Source: Chitinophagaceae bacterium
Lineage (GTDB): Bacteria; Bacteroidota; Bacteroidia; Chitinophagales; Chitinophagaceae
Direction: 5' to 3'
DNA: 38,808 nt
NCBI GenBank assembly: GCA_026415715.1
Contig: JAOAGO010000026.1
Location: 1 to 38,808 of the forward strand
Both the position numbers and the translations under genes were made by a program. Below are positions 26,262 to 34,509 of this stretch, piece by piece. Under the pieces are notes generated by a model. That model saw only the letters and a program-made list of their open reading frames with translations, did not search any database and was not told the DNA's origin. The stretch's first letter is position 1. Each line of letters opens with the position of its first letter.

Positions 26262-27320
26262 ATGCGAACGATTATAATTTTTCTTATTGCCGGAATTGTT
26301 CTGAATGCCTGTCAGCAAAATCCCCGCATTACAAAAATTGCTTTTGGAAGTTGTGCTCAGCAGAATCAGTCTCAGCCCGTTCTGAGCCTGGCCGCCGATT
26401 ACAAACCAGATGTGTTTCTTTTTTTAGGCGATAATATTTACGGCGATACCGACAATATGGATACCCTGGACTATAAATATAAAAAGTGGCAATCTCTTTC
26501 CGAATTCAGAAAATTAAAATCAGTAACCCGCATATTGGCTACGTGGGACGATCATGACTATGGCCAAAACGATGCCGGCAAATATTATCCGTACAAAGAA
26601 GCCTCAAAAGAAATCTTCATGAAATATTTTCATATTCCGGCAGATCATGAAATGAGAAAACGCCCCGGCATTTATTATTCAGACTATCTGAAAGTAAAAA
26701 ATAAAACCGTGCAGTTTATTTTCCTGGATGTACGAACCTTCCGGAATAATTTACTGCCGTATGCTGCTTATAAAGATCGTGTAAAGTTGCCCCGCGAAAA
26801 TTATTTTTACACGTTAGATTATTTTCCGCATACTTCTTCCGACAGTACATTACTTGGCGAGGAGCAATGGAAATGGCTGGAGCAGGAACTGCAAAAGCCG
26901 GCCGACATTCGTTTTATCTGCAGCGGAACGCAATTCGGTATTGAATATAACGGCTATGAAGCTTGGGCAAATTTTCCCCATGAACAAAAACGAATGTTAA
27001 ATCTGATTCAGAAAACCCGGGCAGAGGGTGTCATCTTTCTTACAGGGGATGTGCATTACGGAGAAATTTCACGCCTGAAAGAGCCGGGACTTTATCCGAT
27101 TTATGATATAACGGCCAGCGGTATTACCAGCACCTGGGATTTTGCCACGCCAAACAAGAACCGTATAGAAGGGCCGGTTATGGATAATCACTTTGGCCTT
27201 GTTACCATAGAATGGAATAAAGATCCGGTGATAAAAATGGAAATCATTGACGTATATAATAATCCCCGGGCAGAATACATTATCCGCTTAAGCGAACTTC
27301 AATTTACCGAAAAAAAGTAA
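26262..27320 (+). CDS. PhoD-like phosphoesterase lipoprotein
   Basis: 352 residues. The lipoprotein signal has its lipobox at Cys17 (GIVLNAC). The metallophosphatase ligands are in order: FGSCAQQ, FLGDNIYGD, TWDDHDYGQND and LTGDVHYGEIS, matching the PhoD-like alkaline phosphatase/phosphodiesterase family. It lacks the usual N-terminal PhoD domain, so it belongs to the short form. Likely membrane-anchored and facing the periplasm or the outside. It may cleave phosphodiesters, but the substrate cannot be named. It follows the SGNH hydrolase by 10 bp. Confidence 0.87.
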   Translation: MRTIIIFLIAGIVLNACQQNPRITKIAFGSCAQQNQSQPVLSLAADYKPDVFLFLGDNIYGDTDNMDTLDYKYKKWQSLSEFRKLKSVTRILATWDDHDYGQNDAGKYYPYKEASKEIFMKYFHIPADHEMRKRPGIYYSDYLKVKNKTVQFIFLDVRTFRNNLLPYAAYKDRVKLPRENYFYTLDYFPHTSSDSTLLGEEQWKWLEQELQKPADIRFICSGTQFGIEYNGYEAWANFPHEQKRMLNLIQKTRAEGVIFLTGDVHYGEISRLKEPGLYPIYDITASGITSTWDFATPNKNRIEGPVMDNHFGLVTIEWNKDPVIKMEIIDVYNNPRAEYIIRLSELQFTEKK

Positions 27321-27394
27321 AAGAGAATGTTTGCATTATTTAAATATAAACAGATCGTAAAAACAGCTGTTTTAATATTTGAAGGTTTACTAAC

Positions 27395-28108
27395 TTATTT
27401 AATGCCGAAGCGTTGCGTTTTATATGAAATATAAATTTCCCGATTCAGTAACGTGTTAATTCCTAAAATGCCCTTCACCTCCTTGCTATGCAGGATTTTT
27501 AAGGCTAAATCGTATTTTGGAGCACAAGCTATTATGGCCGGAGAAATCGTAATATTACCTATTTGAATTTTTCCTGAAAACAAGCGGGCATCAAATGACC
27601 CCAGCATAGGATTGTAATCGGAAAGGGTTTGGCCTAAATCGTTAAGCATGCTTTGAAAATCACAGTGAATCACGGAGTACATGGCGCCCGTATCAAACAA
27701 AACATTCATCTGCAAATCTTCAATACCGAGCTGCAGTACCGGAACATTCATTATTAAAGGCATTTCCAGTATTTCAAGATCGCTTGCCGGGCCATCGGTT
27801 ATTTGTAAATGTTTTTCCCTGAAATTTATTATGATGTCATGCGCAATAAAAAAGTCATATCCGAGAATTCCGTCAATGGGAATACCGGTGAGTTTACCAA
27901 TCTCATCAAAGTTTGCAGAATGACGCATCACTTCAATTAAAGGTCCGTCTGAAACCTGCTGAACGTGCTGATCAATCCTGAATTCCGTGATCCGGGGATT
28001 ACTGAAAAGAGAAAAGGCAGGATTACCTGTATCCAGTAAAACATTTTGAATGCCCAGATTGGTGGGAACTTGCAGAATCACGTGGTGGTTATACAGCTCA
28101 AAATGCAT
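27395..28108 (-). CDS. Two-lobed retropepsin-like aspartic protease homologue
   Basis: 237 residues, no signal peptide or membrane segment. Two aspartic-protease half-sites are visible: LLDTG with Asp26 and LFDTG with Asp139. Each is followed about 55-75 residues later by a hydrophobic-hydrophobic-Gly closing motif (IDGILG at 78-83, KGILG at 212-216). The protein is therefore an internal duplication of a retropepsin-like lobe and could form the catalytic pair within one chain. Bacterial members are usually single-lobed or membrane-anchored. Activity and substrate are unknown. It converges with the PhoD-like gene and lies 62 bp downstream of scoB. Confidence 0.7.
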   Translation of the reverse strand: MHFELYNHHVILQVPTNLGIQNVLLDTGNPAFSLFSNPRITEFRIDQHVQQVSDGPLIEVMRHSANFDEIGKLTGIPIDGILGYDFFIAHDIIINFREKHLQITDGPASDLEILEMPLIMNVPVLQLGIEDLQMNVLFDTGAMYSVIHCDFQSMLNDLGQTLSDYNPMLGSFDARLFSGKIQIGNITISPAIIACAPKYDLALKILHSKEVKGILGINTLLNREIYISYKTQRFGIK

Positions 28109-28170
28109 CGTTTTTTTTGATTAATTATCTCTTCCTACATGTGAATTTATAACCTTGGTATGATTTTAAT

Positions 28171-28830
28171 TTATATTTCCATCTCCGGAATATCACCTTC
28201 TATGATCAGTTTGCCGGCCGTTTTGGCTTTAATTTCATCCGTGCTTACTCCGGGGGCTCTTTCCCGCAATATAAATCCGCCATCGGGATGAATATCCAGC
28301 ACGGCAAGGTCGGTAACTACTTTTTTCACGCAACGTACGCCGGTTAACGGCAAAGTGCATTCAGGCAATAATTTCGATTCGCCTTTCGGATTGGTATGTA
28401 ACATCGCAACAATAATGTACCGTGCGCTGGCTACAAGATCCATGGCGCCTCCCATTCCTTTAACCATTTTTCCGGGAATTTTCCAGTTTGCAATATCGCC
28501 TTTCTCGCTAACTTCCATTGCGCCTAAAACCGTGAGATCAACTTTGCCGGCCCGAATCATACCAAAGCTCATGGCCGAATCAAAAAACGAAGAACCGGGA
28601 ATAGTGGTTATGGTTTGTTTTCCCGCATTGATTAAGTCAGGGTCTTCTTCACCCTCAAAAGGAAACGGGCCCATGCCCAAAAGTCCGTTTTCGCTTTGTA
28701 AAATCACATCCATCCCTTCCGGAATGTAGTTGGCCACAAGGGTAGGGATGCCAATCCCCAGGTTTACATAGTATCCGTCTTTCAGTTCCCGCGCAATGCG
28801 CTGCGCTATTTGTTCTTTGGTAAGCGCCAT
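28171..28830 (-). CDS. scoB: 3-oxoacid CoA-transferase subunit B
   Basis: 219-residue subunit B of succinyl-CoA:3-ketoacid CoA-transferase or a close relative. The catalytic Glu47 is in the SENGLLGMGP signature. GSSFFDSAMSFGMIRAGKVDLTVLGAMEVS and the GKMVKGMGGAMDLV segment are typical. With subunit A it moves CoA between succinate and acetoacetate, used in ketone-body or branched-chain degradation. It follows scoA by 29 bp on the same strand. Exact acyl specificity cannot be set from sequence. Confidence 0.92.
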   Translation of the reverse strand: MALTKEQIAQRIARELKDGYYVNLGIGIPTLVANYIPEGMDVILQSENGLLGMGPFPFEGEEDPDLINAGKQTITTIPGSSFFDSAMSFGMIRAGKVDLTVLGAMEVSEKGDIANWKIPGKMVKGMGGAMDLVASARYIIVAMLHTNPKGESKLLPECTLPLTGVRCVKKVVTDLAVLDIHPDGGFILRERAPGVSTDEIKAKTAGKLIIEGDIPEMEI

Positions 28831-28859
28831 AAAAAACTTTTTTGTTAGTCAGATTTCTT

Positions 28860-29561
28860 TCAATTCATTTTTTTCCTTACGGTTCGTTGTTCAATCCGTT
28901 TCTCATATTTTTCGCCCTGAAAGATGCGATGAACATAAATGCCCGGCGTATGAATACAATTCGGGTCCAGTTCGCCGGCAGGTACCAGATGCTCCACTTC
29001 GGCAATGGTAATTTTTCCGGCCATAGCCATAAGCGGATTGAAATTTCGGGCTGTGTCTTTATAAATCAGATTGCCGTGCGTATCTCCTTTCCATGCCTTA
29101 ACTATGGCAAAATCGGCTTCAAAAGCATATTCCAGCAAATAATCTTTCCCGTTAAAATTCCGTATTTCTTTGCCTTCAGCAACTTCGGTGCCTACTCCCG
29201 CCGGTGTAAATATAGCCGGCATGCCATAGCCCGCGGCGAGACATCGTGTGGCCAGGGTACCCTGCGGAATTAATTCCACTTCCAGTTCGCCGGAAAGTAA
29301 TTGTCGTTCAAATTCGGCATTCTCACCTACGTATGATGATATCATCTTTTTCACTTGCCTGTTTTTCAGCATCAGTCCTATACCAAAATCATCCACACCG
29401 GCATTGTTAGAAATGCAAGTCAGGTGCTTTACCCCTTTACGAACCAGCGCAGCTATACAGTTTTCAGGTATGCCGCATAAACCAAACCCGCCCAACATCA
29501 GTATGGCTCCGTCAAAAATGTCTTTTATGGCTTCATCGGCATTGGCAACAACCTTATTCAT
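28860..29561 (-). CDS. scoA: 3-oxoacid CoA-transferase subunit A
   Basis: 233-residue subunit A partner of the neighbouring scoB. It carries the N-terminal glycine-rich [19 protein letters not shown] CoA-binding signature at about residues 21-39, [12 protein letters not shown], and the C-terminal [26 protein letters not shown] block. Together they form a heteromeric CoA transferase. Order A then B, both on the minus strand, with a short gap indicating one operon. A 35-bp gap separates its start from the DUF4296 gene stop, so it may belong to that transcript. Confidence 0.93.
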   Translation of the reverse strand: MNKVVANADEAIKDIFDGAILMLGGFGLCGIPENCIAALVRKGVKHLTCISNNAGVDDFGIGLMLKNRQVKKMISSYVGENAEFERQLLSGELEVELIPQGTLATRCLAAGYGMPAIFTPAGVGTEVAEGKEIRNFNGKDYLLEYAFEADFAIVKAWKGDTHGNLIYKDTARNFNPLMAMAGKITIAEVEHLVPAGELDPNCIHTPGIYVHRIFQGEKYEKRIEQRTVRKKMN

Positions 29562-29596
29562 AACCGTTTTATTTTAATTTCAAAAAATGTTTTTTG

Positions 29597-30025
29597 TTAT
29601 TCTGCCTTATAGGGCTTTATGTTTTTCCTGCCTAAAGAATCTTCAGTTGAAATTGTCTTTTTTTTGAATTCATCGGCCCAATTTTGCGCAGGAGAGTAGG
29701 GAGAAAGAACAGCCAGAGAATCAAATATTTTTTTCATTTTACCCGGATGTTTTGTGTAGTAGTCAAAACTATTTAAAAACTGAGCGGGTTTGATGTGATG
29801 TGTTTTAAAAATTTCGGCATAAAGTGTGAGGCTTTCCTTTTTTTTATTTTTTGAAGTATCATAGCGAAAAACATAATCCGAAAGAAACTGGTCAGCTCGC
29901 ATTAAATCCCATAATACAAATTTCATTTTTTCAGGGGGTAAAACATGTGAGGGTGTTTTTTCTTTTCCTGAACAGGCAAACATGAGAAAGGATAGACCCG
30001 GAAATATCAGGAAAAAATTTTTCAT
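29597..30025 (-). CDS. DUF4296 lipoprotein
   Basis: 142 residues. Lipoprotein signal with the lipobox at Cys18 (LSFLMFAC). The following PPEKMKFVLWDLMRADQFLSDY and AEIFKTHHIKPAQFLNSFDYYTKHPGKMKKIFDSL blocks are those of DUF4296, a small helical Bacteroidota lipoprotein family with no known function. Its ATG overlaps the stop of the DUF4835 gene by four bases, so the two are translationally coupled. That coupling suggests a shared role near the outer membrane. Confidence 0.83.
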   Translation of the reverse strand: MKNFFLIFPGLSFLMFACSGKEKTPSHVLPPEKMKFVLWDLMRADQFLSDYVFRYDTSKNKKKESLTLYAEIFKTHHIKPAQFLNSFDYYTKHPGKMKKIFDSLAVLSPYSPAQNWADEFKKKTISTEDSLGRKNIKPYKAE

Positions 30026-30993
30026 TTCAGCTCCTTATTATAGGCATTGGCATTGGTTAAATCTAATTTGGTAAGCATATCTCTTGCCCTTTCTTTGATT
30101 TCAGGTGAAGCTTTGCTGAAAATTTTAATTATTTCTCCGCTTTTTCCTAAAAAGAAAACCTGAAGGATCATGGAGTTCGGATTGTCGCGATTCATGCTGT
30201 TCAGAAAATTCAGGCAATTCAATATGCCGGAACGGCCGGCGTCTTCATTTTCATAAAAAATGTCCAAACCGGAACGATAGTAGGCATAAAGAGCGTCGTG
30301 AAAAATGGCAAAACGGTTATTGTTCAGATTTTCTGCCAGCCAGTACCGGTTCCGGAAGCTGTCAAAAGAACGCCATCCGGAAATCTGATTTCCGCTTTCG
30401 GGGGCATTATTTACAATATTCCAGGCTTTCTGAAAATACGGATCTCCGCCTCTTAAAGAAAATGAAGCATAATCCAGTCCAATAATAATATAGGCATAAA
30501 AAGCAAAAACGGCTGTAAGATTGGCGGAAAAAGGTTCGTTTCCCTGCACCCGGTTTTCGTTAAATTCAATGGGTTGATATTCTACGTAACGGAAGATCAA
30601 ATCATCGTCCATAAAATTCAGTAAGGGCGAATCATAGTTGGTATTATAAATCGGTCGGGCAGCCTGAACGGTCAGCTTTCCCTTATAAATATTGTTTTCC
30701 CTGACTTCATCAATGGTGATTAAAAAGCTGCATTCTATTTTTTCCTGAGGTTGAAAAACATCATTTGTCCATTTGCGGCTGTTGAGAAAATTTGTCAGAG
30801 AAGTCTGAAGAGTTTGCATGGCCCTTCGGTCTATATCACGGCTTACTTTGTTGTTGATAACAGACACTTTGGCCTGTAACTCCTGAGAAAAAACAGTTGC
30901 TGTCGGCAAAAAGAGTATGAACAGAAGCAGGCGGCATCTTTTTACAATCGAACAAAAGCAATATTTCTTTTTTTTGAATTTCATACTCTTCAA
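30022..30993 (-). CDS. DUF4835 protein, PorD-type T9SS accessory
   Basis: 323 residues. A basic N-terminus leads into a signal peptide ending around residue 36 (TATVFSQE). The body shows QELQAKVSVINNKVSRDIDRRAMQTLQTSLTNFLNSRKWT, ECSFLITIDE and VQAARPIYNTNYDSPLLNFMDDDLIFRYVE, the DUF4835 landmarks. I recall this family being annotated as T9SS protein PorD. The function is not well characterised. In many Bacteroidota it stands after bamD-rpoZ-coaBC. Here coaBC is absent and a terminator separates it from rpoZ. An in-frame ATG three codons in is an alternative start. Confidence 0.83.
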   Translation of the reverse strand: MKSMKFKKKKYCFCSIVKRCRLLLFILFLPTATVFSQELQAKVSVINNKVSRDIDRRAMQTLQTSLTNFLNSRKWTNDVFQPQEKIECSFLITIDEVRENNIYKGKLTVQAARPIYNTNYDSPLLNFMDDDLIFRYVEYQPIEFNENRVQGNEPFSANLTAVFAFYAYIIIGLDYASFSLRGGDPYFQKAWNIVNNAPESGNQISGWRSFDSFRNRYWLAENLNNNRFAIFHDALYAYYRSGLDIFYENEDAGRSGILNCLNFLNSMNRDNPNSMILQVFFLGKSGEIIKIFSKASPEIKERARDMLTKLDLTNANAYNKELK

Positions 30994-31069
30994 TTAATCT
31001 TTCATTTCAAACACTGTAACGACGCAAAAGCCAAATTATTGAATACGTCAATTTGATTTATTTCAAAAT

Positions 31070-31111
31070 TAAAAATAAAAGCGACTTGATTACCATTTTT
31101 CAAGCCGCTTT
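31070..31111 (-). terminator. Intrinsic terminator after rpoZ
   Basis: On the minus strand a 12-bp stem (31100-31111 with 31078-31089, one G-U pair) and a 10-nt loop are followed by a U-rich run (TTTTATTTTTAATTTT). It lies 22 bp past the rpoZ stop and closes the bamD-rpoZ unit. Confidence 0.8.
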
Positions 31112-31133
31112 CTTATCGTTATAAGACAGTCCG

Positions 31134-31475
31134 TTATCTGAACAGATCGTCATCTGTGTTTCGGTAGTAGATTTTATTTTCCAAAAATTCCTGGGTAGCC
31201 AGCAGAGCCGGATTAGGCATTCGTTCGTATGCTTTAGATATTTCTATTTGTTCTTTATTTTCATGTATTTCTTCCAGCGAGTCGGTATGACTGGCAAATT
31301 CTTCTATTTTGTTATGCAATTCTTCTTTCAGCGATATATTAATCTGGTTGGCGCGTTTGCTGATGATGACGATTGACTCGTAAATATTGCCGGTTTTCTT
31401 TTTGATTTCATCCAGATTGCGGGTTTCCACCGTGTTGGAAATACCGTGACTAAACTGACGTCTTAGTCTGCTCAT
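31134..31475 (-). CDS. rpoZ: RNA polymerase omega subunit (Bacteroidota type)
   Basis: 113 residues. The omega/Rpb6 core is visible in TRNLDEIKKKTGNIYESIVIISKRANQINISLKEEL. The C-terminal PNPALLATQEFLENKIYYR segment is typical of the Bacteroidota form. Omega binds the beta-prime subunit and helps RNA polymerase assembly. The ATG at 31475 places 26 bp inside the end of bamD. No later Met lies before the conserved core, so the overlap is probably real. Confidence 0.88.
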   Translation of the reverse strand: MSRLRRQFSHGISNTVETRNLDEIKKKTGNIYESIVIISKRANQINISLKEELHNKIEEFASHTDSLEEIHENKEQIEISKAYERMPNPALLATQEFLENKIYYRNTDDDLFR

Positions 31476-32307
31476 AATTATATTTTTTTAGATTGTCTTT
31501 ACAAAGATTGAGATATTGATCTACTTCGTTTTTCAGTTTGCTGCCGGGAAAACGGTCATAAAAGTCATTGCATTCCTGAATTACCTGTTCATACCGTTCT
31601 GCTTTTTTTTCTTCCACGCTTAACTCGGCAAACTGAAAATAGGATTTGATGACCATAAATTTGTATTCATCGGCTCTGTGCGATTCTGGAAATTCGTTGA
31701 GTAAATAAGAAAATGCAACGCCAGCCGCACGAAAATGCCCCATATCATAATACAGTTTTGCGCTCTTATAATCTTTCTCTTCCAGCTTGGCTCTGCATTT
31801 TTCGATAATTTCCCAGGCTTCTTTATTTCGGGGCGAATTGGGATGGGTATTAATAAATGTTTGCATCATCCCTATGGTTTTGTGGGTATTGGTCTGGTCT
31901 AATTCTGCTTTAGGCGACATCTTGTAATAGCAGTAAGCTCTCATGAAGTCTATTTCTTCTGCTCGTTTACTGGCAGGAAAAATTTCAAGAAAAGTTTTAA
32001 AAATATTTTCTGCTACCTGATAATCTTTCTGGTAATAGGCACAATACGCATATTTATAATATACGTCTTCAAATTCTTTTTCGGTTCGGTAAAAAGGCAA
32101 AATATCTTCGTAAATGATTTGAGCTTTGTTATACAGCTTTTTTACAAAAAACTGTTCCGCCATTCTTAATTTGTAAGCCGGATCTTTACTTTTAAGAATC
32201 TTAGCTACATTCTTTCGGGGACCCTTTTTTTTACCTGAAAACAGATTTACTTTTTTACAGGATGTCAGCAGTAAGACGGCCGTAATCAGAATCCCTAGAT
32301 ATTTCAT
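31450..32307 (-). CDS. bamD: BamD, lipoprotein of the BAM complex
   Basis: 285 residues. Lipobox at Cys17 (LLTSC). TPR-like helical repeats follow: PAYKLRMAEQFFVKKLYNKAQIIYEDIL, YYKYAYCAYYQKDYQVAENIFKTFLEIFP, FMRAYCYYKMSP and AGVAFSYLLNEFPES, matching the YfiO/BamD family. It supports BamA in outer-membrane protein insertion. The start overlaps a likely promoter region with TAATTTTG at 32337-32344. Its 3' end overlaps rpoZ. The length is slightly above that of E. coli BamD. Confidence 0.9.
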   Translation of the reverse strand: MKYLGILITAVLLLTSCKKVNLFSGKKKGPRKNVAKILKSKDPAYKLRMAEQFFVKKLYNKAQIIYEDILPFYRTEKEFEDVYYKYAYCAYYQKDYQVAENIFKTFLEIFPASKRAEEIDFMRAYCYYKMSPKAELDQTNTHKTIGMMQTFINTHPNSPRNKEAWEIIEKCRAKLEEKDYKSAKLYYDMGHFRAAGVAFSYLLNEFPESHRADEYKFMVIKSYFQFAELSVEEKKAERYEQVIQECNDFYDRFPGSKLKNEVDQYLNLCKDNLKKYNYEQTKTSV

Positions 32308-32336
32308 GATTTATATTCCTGATTGAAATGGGGGTG

Positions 32337-32344
32337 CAAAATTA
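32337..32344 (-). promoter_or_regulatory. Possible -7 element for bamD
   Basis: Minus-strand TAATTTTG fits TAnnTTTG, 29 bp upstream of the bamD ATG. No TTTG was found at the -33 spacing. Confidence 0.4.
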
Positions 32345-32514
32345 TATTTTTAATTTAAAATTCATTCATTTTCTTTTAAACATCTTAAGATTCACGTTAA
32401 TTTTATCATAAAGGGTGGTAGTTTTTTAATTTAGGTTGAAGGGTTTTAGAAAAAAACAGCATTTTTTTACCGGCTTTATTTATTGAATATTCGTAAAACA
32501 AGCAATTTTAATCT

Positions 32515-32554
32515 ATTAAAACAAGAACGGCTCTCTGAGAACCAGAGAGCCGTT
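32515..32554 (-). terminator. Intrinsic terminator after the OmpA-family gene
   Basis: Perfect 12-bp stem on the minus strand (32543-32554 with 32526-32537, arm AACGGCTCTCTG) with a 5-nt loop, then CTTGTTTTAAT. It is 28 bp past the stop codon at 32582. Confidence 0.85.
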
Positions 32555-32581
32555 TGAGAGTCCTTAGTTATTCAGGCTTAA

Positions 32582-34315
32582 TTAATTGCTTTTTCTGTAG
32601 CGAGGGTGAGGCGGTTCTACCATATTAGGACCTTCTTCGTCAGCGGAAGCAGCGCGAAGATCAACCGTATCGCAATCCCCGCCCTCTTCTCCGTAACGGA
32701 AGATGAATCGGTCTTGACTGATACCTTGCTGATCTACCAGGTAATTAATTACTGCGTTAACATGATCCCAGCTAAGCTGCTGCTGTTGTTTGCTGGAAGA
32801 GCAGTAACCCACCACAACAACTTTACAACCCGGAGCGTTGCGCAATTTGGCTGCAACGGAATTGAGAAGTGTTTTGGCCTCATTAGTTAGTCGGGCTGAG
32901 TTTTTCGGGAAAGTTATACTTGGCAAATCACCTAACTGAGATTCACATTGTATAGAAGGTTTTCCCTTGCACAAATCAGGACAAGTTTCACAGGTTGGGC
33001 AGGGGCATTTACCTACGCCGTCTGCATCTACGGGTTGACAATAAGTAGGAGTAACCAGCTCTTTATCTTTACAATCAGGAACTCCGTCACCGTCTGTATC
33101 CCGGCTCACTCCATGGGTATCAACAGGACATCCGGCAGGAGTTTGTTCGCGGTCAAATTGATTGATTACTCCGTCGCCGTCACTATCTTCCAGTGAAGGT
33201 TTAGGAATGTTCATTAAGCGAGGATTTCGTAGTTCACCGTAAACATAATCAAGTGGATTTAACCACCACAAAGGTTCCACAGCTTTAGCCCCGATATTGA
33301 AATTCAGATTCAGACTAACCAGGTTATATGAATCAAAATCTCCGGTTAATACAGCGTCCCCGTAAGCGTGTTCCTGCCAGCGCTGGCCGTCAATTAAATC
33401 ATCTTTTGTAAATACATGGCGATCTTCTAAAGCAATATTAAATCTTCTGCCCACACGGAAGGCAACTCCCATACCAATCGTACCGCTGGGCTTCAGTGTA
33501 CTTCCGAACAATTTCGGGCGTCTGGGCCCTTGATTTTCGGCAGGAGTTTCGTAGGTGCCGTCTAAGAGGTTTTTAAGCGCTTTGTAGGTATCTTTTCTTG
33601 TTTTGTAAGCATTATTGGGAGTAATGGTGGCAAAGTTATACTTTCTGTTTCCGCCATCCAGAGCGTCCACTTTAGTATCATAAATCATCCCGCCAACTCC
33701 GGCAAAACCATAAAGTACAACTCCGGTTTTTGCTTTATGGAAGCGAATATTGTTTAAAGTTACAACTCCTTCTAAATGAAGATCGTGTATACGGGTTCTG
33801 TAATTATAAAATACAAATTCACGTGGAGTGTTTGCGGGGGCTCCGTAATGAACGTTAAGGGAAGAAACTGTTCTGTCAGGATTTCCCGGTATTCTATATG
33901 GAGCCGAGTAGGAAGTAGCGGCAGAGCCGTTTCTAGCCCAAGCTGTATTTTTTCCGAAATTTTCTGCCCGATTAAATGTCCAACCCCTGCCTAAACCATA
34001 CATATATTCCAGTCTCAAGGAGAACACATAACCGAATGCTTTACGAATATGGGCTCCGAAACTGGCAGGAGTAAAACGGGAAGGAATATCTCCGCTTACA
34101 TCCATATGGCCCACTTTAATACCAAATTCCCACATGTTACGCGGCATGGCGGGAAAATTATATTTACCGCTGAGAAATTCTGAGTGCTGTGGCATTCTTC
34201 TGTTCGGAATCAGTGAAGAATCAGTAACATCATAACTAGATCTAATACTCTGTGTATGAGCACTGTATGCCACCAAGAAGAATAAACCAATAAAATATAA
34301 ATTTTTGCTTGCCAT
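32582..34315 (-). CDS. OmpA-family outer-membrane protein with TSP3 and Cys-rich linker
   Basis: 577 residues. Signal peptide to about residue 21 (AHTQS). Residues about 50-350 form a beta-barrel-like region starting MWEFGIKVGHMDVSGDIPS. Calcium-binding thrombospondin type 3 repeats (DSDGDGVINQFD, DTDGDGVPDC) lie at about 374-415. A linker at about 420-452 contains seven Cys in about 33 residues. The OmpA C-terminal domain is at about 458-545 (ITFPKNSARLTNEAKTLL; QLSWDHVNAVINYLV; ISQDRFIFRYG), which would bind peptidoglycan. Expected to link the outer membrane to the wall. It has its own strong promoter and terminator, suggesting a single, abundant transcript. Confidence 0.85.
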   Translation of the reverse strand: MASKNLYFIGLFFLVAYSAHTQSIRSSYDVTDSSLIPNRRMPQHSEFLSGKYNFPAMPRNMWEFGIKVGHMDVSGDIPSRFTPASFGAHIRKAFGYVFSLRLEYMYGLGRGWTFNRAENFGKNTAWARNGSAATSYSAPYRIPGNPDRTVSSLNVHYGAPANTPREFVFYNYRTRIHDLHLEGVVTLNNIRFHKAKTGVVLYGFAGVGGMIYDTKVDALDGGNRKYNFATITPNNAYKTRKDTYKALKNLLDGTYETPAENQGPRRPKLFGSTLKPSGTIGMGVAFRVGRRFNIALEDRHVFTKDDLIDGQRWQEHAYGDAVLTGDFDSYNLVSLNLNFNIGAKAVEPLWWLNPLDYVYGELRNPRLMNIPKPSLEDSDGDGVINQFDREQTPAGCPVDTHGVSRDTDGDGVPDCKDKELVTPTYCQPVDADGVGKCPCPTCETCPDLCKGKPSIQCESQLGDLPSITFPKNSARLTNEAKTLLNSVAAKLRNAPGCKVVVVGYCSSSKQQQQLSWDHVNAVINYLVDQQGISQDRFIFRYGEEGGDCDTVDLRAASADEEGPNMVEPPHPRYRKSN

Positions 34316-34360
34316 AACTAAGGATTAAATTATAAAATTTAAAAGATAGATTTCTGTAAG

Positions 34361-34391
34361 CAAATATAAAGATTGAACTTAAAAAAACAAA
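34361..34391 (-). promoter_or_regulatory. Perfect Bacteroidota promoter for the OmpA-family gene
   Basis: On the minus strand TTTG (34391-34388), 19 nt, then TATATTTG (34368-34361). Both elements and the spacing match the consensus. The predicted start near 34354 leaves a leader of about 38 nt. Confidence 0.78.
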
Positions 34392-34468
34392 TTTTTATTA
34401 AAATAATTTTAGATTATTGTATGTTACATTTCAATTACTTAAAAAAAATATTTCACAGCCCTAAAAGC

Positions 34469-34496
34469 TTTGGGTTATAATAATATTATTAATTTG
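34469..34496 (+). promoter_or_regulatory. Possible promoter for the polyprenyl synthase gene
   Basis: TTTG at 34469-34472 and TTAATTTG at 34489-34496 (one mismatch to TAnnTTTG), 16 nt apart. It lies 13 bp before the ATG. Confidence 0.4.
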
Positions 34497-34509
34497 CTAA
34501 TAATTTTTC

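Larger units (their letters stand above)
32308..32581. other. Intergenic region between the OmpA-family gene and bamD
   Basis: 274 bp. Next to bamD it holds a -7-like element, and at the other end the OmpA-gene terminator. The AT-rich middle (about 32345-32510) shows nothing I can support. Confidence 0.6.

Noticed and set aside
27360-27373. Palindrome AAAACAGCTGTTTT between the convergent PhoD-like and retropepsin-like genes
   Set aside because: It is perfect but AT-rich. As RNA it folds with only about five weak pairs and has no U-tract, so I do not call it a terminator.
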